From contig NW_026262701.1 of NCBI RefSeq assembly GCF_021869535.1, forward strand, positions 43,961,278 to 44,025,277: a stretch of DNA of 64,000 bases, written 5' to 3'. Below the pieces are notes generated by a model that had not been told where the DNA came from, ran no database searches, and was given only the letters and a program-made list of their open reading frames with translations. Shown piece after piece: positions 21,334 through 33,239 of this stretch. Source of the stretch: Mytilus californianus. Lineage: Eukaryota > Mollusca > Bivalvia > Mytilida > Mytilidae. The translations under genes and the position numbers were made by a program. Positions within the stretch are counted from its first letter, which is position 1. Each line of letters begins with the position of its first letter.

Positions 21334-24091
21334 ATGGATAGCGCACTGCATTTCAAGAAATTAAGATCTTTAACTAAAAAGAAACTACAAACTGAACATC
21401 ATTTATCGAACTTAAAAAAAAAATTTATTCAAAGTAGAACTGTACCAAAAGGTTTAAACATCAAAGTGAGTCCCCAGGCACCGGGACATAAATCCAAAAG
21501 ATTCATGAGCCGTTGGAATGAACGTTCAATGTTCAATCCAGCTACTTCAACAGTTACTTTCTTTTATAACCACAAATTACAAACAAATTGTAAATGAAAT
21601 ATCAGATATCATCAACAATAGTAATATTTCACGTGACGATTTACCAATAATTAAACGTCGCCTCGCAGATATTGAAAAAATTGAACTATCCAAACATAAA
21701 GAAAAACAAAGGAATAAATTTCAAAGAGATAAAATTCACACTGTCTATTTAAATCAGGATATGAATGATATCAATACAACAAACCATAAGGTCCCTAGAA
21801 AAAGAAAATTCAAAAGACGGAAACAAAAAACTGAAAGCATTGTTGTAAATTTGTCATCTAAAGAACTTACACGTGCTGAAGAATCTCTTTTAAGTAAAGG
21901 TTTAAACTTCTGTCCTATCCCATCAAATGTAAATAACTTTCAGCTAGACGAGGACTTAGACCAATTCGCTAGACGTTTACGCTTGAAAGATTTTTTCTAC
22001 AATAGGGGCAAGAAAAACCTTGAAGAAGCTGGATTAACAGATTCAGATACTGACACCAATGAAGAAGTCACGCCCATCCCAAAATTTAAGAAAAAAAGTT
22101 CATGGAAACCACCTAAGAGTAAAAATGATAACTTGGAGTCATTCATTGACTACGTGAGGTCTGATATAAAGTCCTGTATAACAAATACAAGAAATTATAA
22201 TTTATCCAAGTCAGAAAGCATTGCTTTGAAAATGTTAAAAGATCAAGAGGATATCGTTATAAAACCTGCCGACAAAGGGGGCGCTGTGGTTGTCATGAAT
22301 AAAACAGATTACATAGCAGAGGGAAATCGACAACTTTCAAACTCCATTTTTTATAAACAATTAACCACAGATCCAACACTAAATACTATTCGAAGGATCA
22401 ACACCATCCTTCAAGAGATGTTCGACAAAAAGCATATAGACAATGACACCTTTGATTATCTCCGATCTCTTGAGAACGAAGCAAAGGCCGGAAGATACTA
22501 TATGTTGCCTAAAATACATAAAACGGGCAATCCAGGTCGACCAATTGTTTCAGCAAATAGTCATCCAACTGAAAAGATATCAGAATTTGTAGACCATCAT
22601 CTAAGACCTCATGTGAAAGAACTACCCTCTTACATTCAAGATACGACTGATTATCTAAAGAAAATGGAAAGCCTCAATCCTCTACCAAGCAATACTATAC
22701 TTGCATCCATGGACGTGTCTTCTTTATATACCAAAATTCCACAAGACGAAGGAATAGCAGCGTGTGAAGAGGTATGGAACACTCGTAGTGAAAAAAATCC
22801 TCCAACTGAGTGCCTTGTTACACTTCTGAAACTAGTGCTAGAGAACAACAACTTCTCTTTCAATGAAAAACATTATCTCCAGATAGACGGTACTAGTATG
22901 GGCACAAAAATGGCCCCGTCATATGCCAACATATTTATGGCCCAACTTGAAAAACGCCTCTTGGCTAGTGCTCCATACCAGCCCTTATCATGGTTCCGAT
23001 TCATTGACGATATTGATTTCAAATGGACAGATTCACAAGAACATCTTGATGTATTTCTAGGACACTGTAACTCTTTCCACCATTCGATAAAATTTACATA
23101 TGAATCATCTATGGAGAAAATAAACTTCCTCGACACTACGAGTTACATCGAGAACGGAACCATTATAACGGACCTTCATACCAAACAAACGGACAAACAT
23201 CAATTCCTTTCTCCTAAAAGTTGCCATCCTAAACACTGCTCCCGTGGCATCCCATTCAGCCAGGCATTGCGAATCAAGAGAATATGCTCTACTGAAAATA
23301 CGCAAAATGCTAGACTTGAGCAACTACGTAAACATCTAGTTGTTCGAGGATACAATAACAACATCATTTATAGCGCTTTCGAAAGAGCAAACAAAACTAG
23401 TCGCCAAGAACTTCTAGAGTACAAAGATAAGAATAAAGCAGCTAACAGAACACCCCTTGTACTCACTTACCATCCTGATTTTAAAAATGTGTCTTCCATT
23501 GTTCAGAAGCATTGGAAAAATATAGAAAATGATTCTAATCTTAAAAAAGTATTTTCCTCACCACCAGTCATGGCCTTCAGAAGACCTAAAAACATCCGTG
23601 ACAAATTAGTGACATCTGTATTAGCAAAGCAGCCTACTCCATCTCCCGGTTGCTACAAACAATGTGGTCGAAGGAACTGCTTGTGTTGTAAAGCTGCCAA
23701 TACAAGCAGTTCTTTCATCAGCTCCGTTACTAAACAAAATTATACCATCTACTCAAATTCCAACTGTAAAACGGAGAACTCAATTTATATATTAACATGT
23801 GACACTTGTGGCATTCAGTATGTGGGAGAAACAATGGACAAATTTAATATTCGGCTCAATAACCATCGTTCATGGTACAAAACCAACAAAAACTGTCCTC
23901 TCACAAGACATCTTCGTTCAACGAAACATTCTTTTGATAATGTTACTTTCCAAATCATAGAAGTCAACACCGAGTGGGACACCACGGCGAGAAGGAGAAG
24001 AGAAAATTTTTGGATCCACCAACTCCACACTTTAGAACCTGATGGTCTTAACGAAAAAGATGAGAAAAGATACAGGAAAGATAAAGAATAA
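21334..24091 (+). CDS. Penelope-like reverse transcriptase with C-terminal GIY-YIG endonuclease
   Basis: The main frame has 857 codons. Residues about 1-230 are a basic N-terminal region. The RT follows: YMLPKIHKTGNPGRPIVSA, ILASMDVSSLYT with catalytic Asp at about 399, GTSMGTKMAP at about 460, and FIDDID with the Asp pair at about 497-498. A cysteine cluster (CYKQCGRRNCLCC) precedes the GIY-YIG domain: SIYILTCDTCGIQYVGET, the NIRLNNHRS arginine, and ENFWIHQL with a later GLNEKDE. An overlapping upstream frame, 21334-21597 (MDSALHFKKLRSLTKKKL...), looks like the true N-terminus. Joining it to the main frame needs a +1 shift within 21518-21597, by mutation or programmed. The protein primes cDNA at nicked chromosomal DNA; telomerase is its nearest cellular relative (family knowledge). 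Confidence 0.92.
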
Positions 24092-24284
24092 TTTAGTACA
24101 CAGCATCGTCCTTTTTATCCTGTAATATTGGCCAATGGACGTTGCTAACTTAAACTACCAATTTTGTAAAAATCTTGAACTTCATTCAAATTATGTATTA
24201 TTTTCAAGGCAGCTAAATTCAAGTGCAACATATACATTGAGCTGCAAAAGTTTCTTATCATCTACATCCGATTTCACCTGGATA

Positions 24285-24340
24285 GATGCACGCTTGATAA
24301 AGCTAGTTACTCTAGCGAAATATTGCGTTTATTTTCATCA
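24285..24340 (+). ncRNA. Hammerhead-like motif in 3' region of the Penelope-like element
   Basis: At 24293-24320 the sequence ttgataaa is followed by a perfect 5-bp hairpin (gctag, loop ttact, ctagc) and then gaaa. This mimics the CUGANGA-stem II-GAAA layout of hammerhead ribozymes, which are known in Penelope-like elements (from memory). The first box departs from consensus (A where the core G8 should be), so catalysis is doubtful. An identical motif lies in the inverted copy at about 19050-19095 on the minus strand. Confidence 0.35.
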
Positions 24341-24348
24341 TTTTGTAA

Positions 24349-24510
24349 ATATTTTGAACATTCGTATATTTACATACTAAATAGTGTGTTAAAATTACAT
24401 TGTTAGGCAATCTATAATTTTATTTGTGTAATTGAATTAATCTCTGTACTGATTAATCCACACTCCCATAGATTTGTATGTCATGTGCTGCTATTTATAG
24501 GCACTTATAT
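24349..24510 (+). repeat. Penelope-like element downstream terminal repeat
   Basis: Direct repeat of 21102-21262 in the same orientation. It ends at an (AT)n run. Confidence 0.88.
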
Positions 24511-24519
24511 ATATATATA

Positions 24520-25440
24520 TTCATGTGTACTTTCTTTGAGTGACATAAGATATCAGAAGGGGAGCAATCTGATCCACAATCACTGTTTATTATATGTATT
24601 CATTAATTTTTTGATACAAATCACATTGTCACCGTATCCATTGTACTACGAAACGGCTTTCATTTTTATTTACACCATGTGCCCGAGTATTCAACAAATG
24701 TTACAAGGACATGACAAGGACATGACATTTAAACCATGGGGAAATCAAGACATTTCACCGTCAATTACGTTTGATTCCTTGATAATTTTTGATAATTACA
24801 TCTAACTAACTCATTTAATTTGGATACGATATTTATTTATGCATACGGACTGTAATTTTTTTACATCTTAAACTTGAACTGCAAAGTTTACTGTCGTTTT
24901 TGGTTTCATTGATTTATAAAGTATTCGCATGTTTGATTTATACACATTGTAAGTATTATATTTTGTTTAATTTCAGTTTACCACACACACGGACTACTGT
25001 AACCTTTTAATGTCATTAAAAAGGTCAATTAAAGTCAACAATAGGGCCATTGTCATACAAACTCTAGCCAAATGCATCACGCCCTAAGAGATTATCATTA
25101 TAGACATATACTGTGTTCTTGTGTTCCAACATTTACTGCACATTGTTATTTGAATGTGTAATTAGTTTATAAGAAGATATATTTTCATTGATTCATCCTC
25201 AATTTTTGTTTTCCGAACTTGATCTGTACTTTTTGATATATCAAATTAATCTGACTAGGGGTACCAACCGGAAACCAATCTTGTGAAGGACGGACAATAA
25301 ACGGACGCACGAACGGACAGGAGCAAATGCGTAAATTGTATATGGATAGTGTCATATGCAAATATTGTGTACTTTGTAATCACGTGATTAACGTGACAAA
25401 CTTTTATATCCGCTTCCACAGATACATGAAATTCTTATAT
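24520..25440. other. Intergenic sequence, no features recognised
   Basis: AT-rich sequence with one 106-codon frame (24485-24805) that starts inside the microsatellite and has no recognisable content. No splice sites or repeats were identified with confidence. Confidence 0.5.
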
Positions 25441-25460
25441 TGCAGTTTCTTGTTTTTATA

Positions 25461-25790
25461 GATTTACGAACCGTTCCGTGCAGTTTACATTGTCATTTAC
25501 GAACCGTTCCGTGCAGTTTACATTGTCATTTACGAACCGTTCCGTGCAGTTTACATTGTCATTTACGAACCGTTCCGTGCAGTTTACATTGTCATTTACG
25601 AACCGTTCCGTGCAGTTTGCATTGTCATTTACGAACCGTTCCGTGCAGTTTACATTGTCATTTACGAACCGTTCCGTGCAGTTTACATTGTCATTTACGA
25701 ACCGTTCCGTGCAGTTTACATTGTCATTTACGAACCGTTCCGTGCAGTTTACATTGTCATTTACGAACCGTTCCGTGCAGTTTGCATTAA
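25461..25790. repeat. Tandem array, 33-bp unit, 10 copies
   Basis: The unit atttacgaaccgttccgtgc plus agtttacattgtc is repeated ten times with almost no variation; two units carry tttgcatt in place of tttacatt. Because 33 is a multiple of three and the unit has no stop in several frames, open frames of ~110 codons appear on both strands. They are consequences of the repeat, not evidence of genes. Confidence 0.95.
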
Positions 25791-25799
25791 CGGAAGACA

Positions 25800-28265
25800 A
25801 TTATTAAAGATACTTGGGACGATCTGATTAATAAAGGATTTTTTTTGTTTACGTAATATACCCCAATCTATTAACCCGGTGTAGGTCTTTAGATTGAGGA
25901 TTTTATTTACTAAAAGTTAAACGGACATGACTAATCAGTAATGCACCTATAGAACCAGGTAGTACAAAATAGGATAAAAATACGACAAGCAAAATATCAT
26001 TTTCAATATCAAAGAAATTAAAGTGCATGGATTGATCATCTCCATTTAAAAAAATCAGACGGTATTAGAGTGGAAATTCAAACCTGTCCGGGATCCATTT
26101 GTCTACCGTAGACAGAAAGGGGGGCTTTTAGTAGCTTAGCTAACAATAGGGGTCATGGTTCAATTTTATTCTTGTAATGCATTATTTATGCCTCTTTCTA
26201 ACATACCATCCTATTCAAGCGTCACTTTTTAACGCTTGATCCCGGGCGACCAATTTTGCATCTTGTGCTGATAATGCATGACATATTTGTCGCTAGACGT
26301 AAAGGGCACACAAAACATTTGCATAAAAGCTATTCTTTACTGATACTTTCAAATATGTAATAAAAAACATACCTTCATGAGCTACTTTTAGAGATAAATG
26401 TGGTCGAATTTTTTAGATATTTATTCAAAATATCGGTTTTGGGGGCGTTTGTATACTTTGGGTAGAAATACTTAACTTTTTTGTTCCATTAGATAAAAAC
26501 AAGCGGTTTTTTGTAAAACCATTTAGAATATCTTCTTTACATAAGTATACATTAGATTTGTGAAATAATTTTTTGGAAATGATTCGTATTTATTAAAAGA
26601 TTGTCAGGATTTCAGAATAAACTGACATTATTTGCTGATTATTTAATATATAATCAAAAAAATCATCGGTAACGTTTTCTCAAAATCTTCTTACATATTT
26701 AAGACAAATGTCATTTTAAAAAGCAGTGGTCCATGAACTCGTTTTCAAGCTAATGATTAAAATCTTTAGAAAAATACATCTTTTTCCCTATATGTCACAT
26801 TTTTAAGTCGCGAAAAATAACATTTAACATTTAATTAGTAATGTGATTACCTTCCCTGTACCTGTAGCGTAAGTATGCCCTTAAGTGAGCAATGAACCAA
26901 TCAATCAGCTCCATTTAGTGACATATTAAAGTTTTAGTCTATAGTGATGGATTATCTCAACAAGATATCTTCTTTTTATATATTTGATCTTTAAGCAAGA
27001 GATCGAGTCGTGAATACCCATACTGTAATTTAATATCTTCTCCTATCCGCAACAAGTTCCCAATTCTACATAGATCATCCTAGCCAATCGAATTTTAGCC
27101 ACATTATACGACAACCAATCAGAAATGTTATTGTTATGTAACGTTTCAAGATGTTGTGTGATTATCGAATGAAACTGATAGCTTCGCACAGTGATGCAAA
27201 GCAAAACATACAAAGAATATTTGTTTGTGATGGAATAAAAAAACGACCGATTTTAATCTATTTGAAATAAAACGTATCTGATGGTTACTGAATATTAAAT
27301 AATAGTCAATATATCGAAGACTTTGTTTCGGATTTTCACTTGTACAAATGCGAAAGGTTTAAAGAGCGTCTAGTGACAGAAAATGGGACTGATTTATTTT
27401 CAGGTATTTGAAGCACAGTAATCAGTGTATATAAAGTGCGGATCCTGACATACCATTTTCACTGTATATGTCATACATTTCTAATGTAGAATTATAAATA
27501 AACAGACGAATAATTGATGGTTTCAGAATAAAATGATAAATAATATATCAAATGAATTGTTTAATGAACTCATGATACAGGTAAGAGATGCAGACGGGTA
27601 AATACCGCTCCTACAGCCATCCAGATGTGAAATCGATACACAAATAGATAAATATCGAGAATATTCTACGAACAGAGCGTGCAGGAGATTTTAAATTAGC
27701 TGTAAAGTTTTATTTTCAGAAAAATATACCTTTTAACACAATCGTTAATGTTGTATAACTTTAAACAGGTTTTGTTATTCAGTTTGTTGAGTTTGTTGAT
27801 ATTGAGTTATATTCCACCGTGCTGCTTTCGTTATGCGATTTATGCTTACTATCGAATAATGATACATTACTTTCATTTTCACTGTAGGTGCGATTAATTT
27901 CAATTGTATATCCGGTGAATTTTCACAGTAGAAATCTTATTCATTTTCATCGTATAGAGTGTAAATTCAGCCGACTCGCTGACAAACTAAATAACAACAG
28001 AAGGATTTGATAATGCTTACTTTGTGGGTGAAAGTCTAACGAATTACAAAAATTAATTTCGTAAAAATAAGAGCATTTATTGCTTAAAACATTCAATTCT
28101 AAGTTTCTAATAATTCGTCAGGATGTATATGTACGGTAAAATTTATTCATTTCAATGACATTTCATCATTGAATACATATACCTTGCACAGTTAAGCACA
28201 TTAACGGCCACCAAAAACTATGCTTAAGTTTTGGATTTCGGTCTATATCTAGGGTACTATACATC
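25800..28265. other. Intergenic AT-rich sequence
   Basis: No gene, RNA or clear mobile element found. A short fragment at about 26215-26310 (gcatgacatatttgtcgcta and gacgtaaag) resembles the 3' edge of repeat family B. Confidence 0.5.
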
Positions 28266-28269
28266 AAAT

Positions 28270-28816
28270 GTGGTCCTCTTGATCTCACATTAAACATACA
28301 CACAATTCAAGTGTTTTAATTTTCAATATGAAATGTTAAATACTTAAGTCGTAAAACTAAAAGATTGATATTTGAAAGGATACCGCATTTGTTCTTCTCG
28401 ATATTTTTATACTAATGAAACGTCATAAATGCATCCAGGATAATAAAGAGTGTTCACACAACGACCAACATTTTACGCTTGAGTGACTGGTTACGTTTTC
28501 AATTTGTGTTTAAATCTCTAAGAAACTGAATTTCAAACATGCAGATGCTCCCGATTAATTTGGTCCTCTTAATCTCACATTAAACATACACACAATTCAA
28601 GTGTTTTAATTTTCAATATGAAATGTTAGAAATGTTAAATACTTAAGTCGTAAAACTAAAAGATTGATATTTGAAAGGATACCGCATTTGTTCTTCTCGA
28701 TATTTTTATACTAATGAAACGTCATAAATGCATCCAGGATAATAAAGAGTGTTCACACAACGACCAACATTTTACGCTTGAGTGACTGGTTACGTTTTCA
28801 ATGTGTGTTTAAATCT
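28270..28816. repeat. Tandem duplication of a ~250-bp segment
   Basis: The segment starting tggtcctcttgatctcacat and ending near ttacgttttcaatttgtgtt occupies 28270-28512 and is repeated at 28560-28816 with a 10-bp internal insertion (ttagaaatgt). A ~48-bp block (aagaaactgaatttcaaaca...) lies between them. Confidence 0.9.
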
Positions 28817-29716
28817 TAGGTGCTATTCATCACGTATCGTTGCAACTTCATCAGTGCGTATATCTTGGACATAAAAAGAATACGCAATTTTGAAATTACA
28901 ATATGACTTATTGAGAACAGTTTATTGTTACAAGTTTTAATGGCTCTATATCACTGGTATATCTACCGTACAGTTGATTTCGAAAGTTGCTGTGTAGCGA
29001 AGCGAAGTTGATCGATAGAACGTCCAAATATTTTTTTCTTCAAAGACTTATGGCCGTAACAGTTAGTATAACAAGTTTAGGAAAACAAAGTTTACTGCTT
29101 CCTAACAGCATTGTTTATTGTTTATAATACATAAACACCCATTATTAATTTCAACAACAACAAAAATCATTAAACGCATGGCACATTTAGTTTTCGAGTG
29201 AACATACCCTGCTTTTATTTATAATTTACTCAAGTTGTTGTTACACAGAATCTTGTTTCGCGATGTTTACAAGTAATCCATACACACTTCTATTTAAAAT
29301 AGTCACAAATAATGAGAAACACGTTGTTATATTTCATTTATGCATGTTTAAAGACCAAACTCCGAATTTCGTCATGTTTCGTTGTCTTTATGGTGTTTTT
29401 GTTTAGTACCGTTTATTGCAAATTCTTGTATTGTTCGTTGTGCATTTTGACAACTCAAAGCCGATCAATATGGTAAAAAAATATATATAACATAATTGTA
29501 CTGCTTGACAACTTTTCAAAGCTTATTTAATCAAGTACTAAAATTTTTCAAGGAAAATATGCCATAAACATACGTTGCATTCATGGATTTTCTACTCCAG
29601 AATATTTTCGAATCCCTGACACACGAATTGCAAACTCAGAAAGATGTGGCGCATATCATCATGACCTTCATGTGGCCTTGATCTCAAGATCAACATACTA
29701 GATGTTTTCGCGAAAT

Positions 29717-29909
29717 CTCTAAGAAACTGAATTTCAATCATGCAGGTGCTCCCGATGAATTTGGTCCTCTTGATCTCACATTAAACATACACACAATTCA
29801 AGTGTTTTAAATTTCAATATGAAATGTTAGAAATGTTAAATACTTAAGTCATAAAAATAAAAGATTGATATTTCAAAGGATACCGCATTTGTTCTTCTCG
29901 ATATTTTTA
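29717..29909. repeat. Third, dispersed copy of the 28.3-kb segment
   Basis: It begins with the spacer block (ctctaagaaactgaatttca), continues with tggtcctcttgatctcacat, and ends at cttctcgatatttttag. The spacer and the first ~145 bp of the unit are therefore kept in the same order and orientation about 0.9 kb away. Confidence 0.88.
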
Positions 29910-31730
29910 GCAACGGAGGATAAAGTACTGTTACGAAAACGCGCAACAAACGGTACAGTATAAACAATTTCATAAACTGATGACTATTTTAGAAAATCAT
30001 AATAATAACAATGAACTAGGTATTAGGGATATATTCTGGAGGCAGATACGTTCACTAACCTGCACATATATCAGTTGGTATTTAAAGTTATTTAATGTTT
30101 GCATTTTTGAAGCATATTTAAGCGAGTTTCTATGACCATGGTTTGTAAACATACGTGCGTTTATCATTCAGTAAGTACAGTTCGAGTTAGAATTGAATTC
30201 TGTAATAAATATTTATGACTTAACATGCATACAACGTGTATAATATATTTGTGTATACACACTGTGTACATAACTCAGAATATTTTTGATATCATATATC
30301 GGCTTCTCTCAGCTTGTTGTTTTTTGCTAAAAAAACGCACAACGTCTGGAATCAACTGTACGGTGGTTATACCCTGTGTATATTCAAGTAAACGTGTACA
30401 ATAAGTTTGGATTTTTAAATTGTAAATATCATCAATATTTAAGTCATCAAATGAATATTGTCCAATTATCACATACAACCACAAAGAAAATCCATCGCAC
30501 CGCAAAAAATCCCACATCAGAAATGATCGCACTTACAGTGATAATGCATCGCAACAAATGTAAAAACGAATCGCTTTCAATAACTTTATTCTAAATTCTT
30601 TTGCTTTAATAACACATTTTTTTTTTACTTTAATCGTGTTTTTGTACATTGTAAAGTCATATTCAAATGAAATTATGTTAAAAAATACATTCAAATCAAT
30701 TATTTTGTATTTTCAAAACGTAAACAAACACAGTTTTTCCCATCATCCTTTACTCTCGCATATGACAGAGAAAATGAACTATCTGGATTCGCACTTCATA
30801 TACACTGAGTACTATCGCCGATAATTACCTTAACCTCCTTTTAAAATGTGAACAGAGGTTTCGTTGTATCTTATCGAGCCAAACTAAGAGAAAAGGGGGG
30901 GGGGGTAGAATCGAAAAAAATCAATCGTCATTGAGGGAATTATCTTCTATAAGGAAGCGAATTACGATTGCAGTCATGCTGACCTATTTGTAGATCTTGT
31001 CTAGGGGAGTATATTTGATGTTTCAACTTACTCTTGATCTATTATAGATGTCATAAAGGCAAACTGGCCAATGAACAAAATTTTCTATAATCAACTGACG
31101 ATTTGGCCCGATTTACTTATTTGTAGAATTGTTTTTGCTGTTTAAAATGTCTCTCTATTTACAATTTTCTTAAACTAAAATGCAAAACCGTCATTGAAAG
31201 CCGTGTGACTTATTTGTAGATCTAGCTGACCCTTTTTGCTGTTAAAAGTTTCTTTATCAATCCCAATTTTTATGACAATTGTTGACAATTGTCAAAAACG
31301 CAAAATTAGTTAAATCTTTATTGAAAAACTACAACTCTATTTAAAGAATGACTGTAATATTTTTTCTGTCTATGAAGAAATAACATAAGTTTTTTAAGTT
31401 ATTTCGAATAGACAGAAAAATGTTTTACAGTCTTTCCTTATAGTTTAATTCTAAATTCCATTTTTAAGGAATAAATTATGAAAAAAAAACGTTGAAAATT
31501 TTGTCTATGAGCTGATAGACAAAACACTTTCAGCCAATCAGAAGACGTGTTACATCCAAAATTAAATTATAAGTAATTGACTTTCAAATGTACGATTTCG
31601 GTTATATTGACTTAATTGCAGATCTTGTATTGATGATAAGCTTTGTTGTTTACATTTTCTCTCTGTCTTTTATAGATTTTGCAACAATTACAAAAAATAT
31701 GATCATTAAAATCGTCATTGAACTTTTCTG
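29910..31730. other. Intergenic sequence with a foldback segment
   Basis: No gene identified. A minus-strand frame at 30275-30532 (85 codons) has unusual composition but I do not recognise it. A poly-G run (13 G) occurs at 30895-30907. Confidence 0.45.
31340..31435. repeat. Imperfect inverted repeat (arms ~40 bp), MITE-like
   Basis: The left arm agaatgactgtaatatttttt with ctgtctatgaagaaataac pairs with the right arm aagttatttcgaatagacag and aaaaatgttttacagtcttt. The loop is about 10 bp. A following segment (gccaatcagaagacgtgtta) is of a type often seen in bivalve MITEs. Confidence 0.65.
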
Positions 31731-31734
31731 ATCG

Positions 31735-32395
31735 GGTTCCATTAATATATCCTCCAGAACTAGAAATTAAAGAAACAACAGACACGGCTTCCGCCGCAGT
31801 ATTTTAGACTTATACCTCGAATTTGACATAAGCAGTCATCTCAGTACCATAATCCATGACAAACGAGACGATTTTGATTTTGAAATTATCAATTTCCCCC
31901 ACCTTAGTAGCAATATACCAGCTTCACCTGCATATGGGATATACATTTCCCAACTCATTCGGTATTTAAGAGCTTGCAGCTGCTTCTCAGACTTTATAAA
32001 ACGTCCTTTTTCTAAAAAAGTTCATCGGAAGATACCAAGACCTTGTTGATAAACATTCCGTATCAACTTCACAAATAATACATGATGGCCTTGAAGTATA
32101 GATTCTAGGTACTGACGTTGTTTATTATCTTAATTACGTGTTATAGTGTTCTTTTATGTGTCTTTGTGAATTATTAACCTTTACTGTGTAGTCCATTTTT
32201 GGTAATATATTTTTGGCGTGGCTCGGTACCTATGCATCCCGCCATTGTGTTGTTGTGCTGTGGCAATTTTTTGTATTCTTGTCTTTCATTTTAGCATATG
32301 TACTTTGTCTATTTGCCATTTTGTTTTTTTTTTTGTTGACATATTTGTTTGTTTTTATAGTGATTTATATTATAACACAATGTTGACTGCTGTAC
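31735..32395 (+). pseudogene. Permuted Penelope-like family, 3' RT fragment and UTR
   Basis: Conceptual reading with frameshifts gives YPPELEIKETTDT, HDKRDDFDFEIINFPHLSSN and [20 protein letters not shown], matching the 0.7-1.1 kb and 52 kb copies. After ~32100 comes a 3' untranslated region. The upstream RT and endonuclease parts are missing. Confidence 0.75.
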
Positions 32396-32830
32396 CCTTA
32401 TTTTTGAACCCCCAAGGGTGACTGGGGAATAGAAGTATGGTCACCATTGGTCTTCCTCCGACCGGCAGTAAAACCCTTGCTAAAGTGGGGCGTCCGTTTG
32501 GCTGTGCGGGATGTACAAATTTGCAGCCACGTCCGGTCAGAATGGGGACGTTAAATCCGATGCCTCGTGTATTGAGAGTGTCAGGCTCTTTGCACGTTAA
32601 GAACCCTTGCCACAACTCCTTGAGGGGTCCGTAGGTGACCTGTTGCAAGGCTAAATTTCTGTCCCTATCCAATATACCCTCATTTCCCGTGGCAGTCAAA
32701 ATTTCTCCGACCTTAATCCCGGAAGCCACTATTACAGAACCTACCTATTGTATTTATTGTTAACTTGTTCTCGTCCTGAATATGCATGAAATATTTGCCA
32801 CTGGACGTTAAGCAACCAACAATCAATCAA
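32395..32830 (+). repeat. Dispersed repeat family B, copy 1
   Basis: It runs from agggtgactggggaatagaa through aaatttgcagccacgtccgg and agaacctacctattgtat to ggacgttaagcaaccaacaa and a (tcaa)n tail. Related copies are at 48240-48640 (same strand) and 33855-34345 (reverse). The tail of short repeats suggests a retroposed, SINE-like element, but no Pol III boxes were found. Confidence 0.7.
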
Positions 32831-32929
32831 TCAATATTTTTGACATTTTTACCTAGTATGTCTGTTTGTTTTGTTCACACATTGTTGTCAATATAATGGA
32901 ATTTTATGCGACTATCATACAAGTGAGAG

Positions 32930-33130
32930 GTTTAGCTAGCCATAAAACCAGATTTAATCCACCATTTTCTACATAAGGAAATGCCTGTACCAAGTCAGGA
33001 ATATGGCAGTTGTTTTCCATTCGTTTGATGTGTTTGAGTTTTTGTTTTGCCATTTGATAAGGGACTTTCCGATTTGAATTTTCCTTGGTGTTCGGTATTT
33101 TTTGTTATTTTACTTTTTTCTATTATGATT
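32930..33130 (+). repeat. Dispersed repeat family E, uninterrupted copy
   Basis: It contains gcctgtaccaagtcaggaat, atggcagttgttttccattc, gtttgatgtgtttgag and gccatttgataagggacttt in order. Related blocks occur at 40795-41095 and 52915-53190, and in reverse at 53620-56960, where a transposon splits the element. Confidence 0.75.
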
Positions 33131-33239
33131 GAACTGCTGATTTTGATCATTTAACTTCTGTGTAGATCCTATTTTGCTATTGACAGTTTCTCTCTATCTA
33201 CTTAGTTTATCCGAAGACACGAAATTGGTCAAAATTTTT

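Larger units (their letters stand above)
21102..24510 (+). mobile_element. Penelope-like element, near full length with flanking direct repeats
   Basis: A ~161-bp direct repeat (21102-21262 and 24349-24510) brackets the coding region like the pseudo-LTRs of Penelope-like elements. Between them are a short N-terminal frame (21334-21597), the main frame (21518-24091) and a ~260-bp 3' region. The repeat begins at tattttgaacattcg and ends at gcacttatat at both sites with near identity, so the copy is young. The left partner shares the first 59 bp of the repeat in inverted orientation. Confidence 0.92.

Noticed and set aside
24135..24380. 81-codon frame MDVANLNYQF..., also at 18997-19242
   Set aside because: It lies in the 3' region of both Penelope copies and runs into the terminal repeat; conservation is explained by element identity, not by coding.
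25461..25790. Possible CRISPR array (33-bp repeats)
   Set aside because: The units are contiguous with no spacers, and the window is eukaryotic.
25440..25807. Long open frames on both strands (114-116 codons)
   Set aside because: They are produced by the 33-bp tandem unit, whose length is a multiple of three; there is no non-repeat coding part.
32370..32729. 119-codon minus-strand frame
   Set aside because: It falls wholly within dispersed repeat family B, whose other copies do not keep the frame open.
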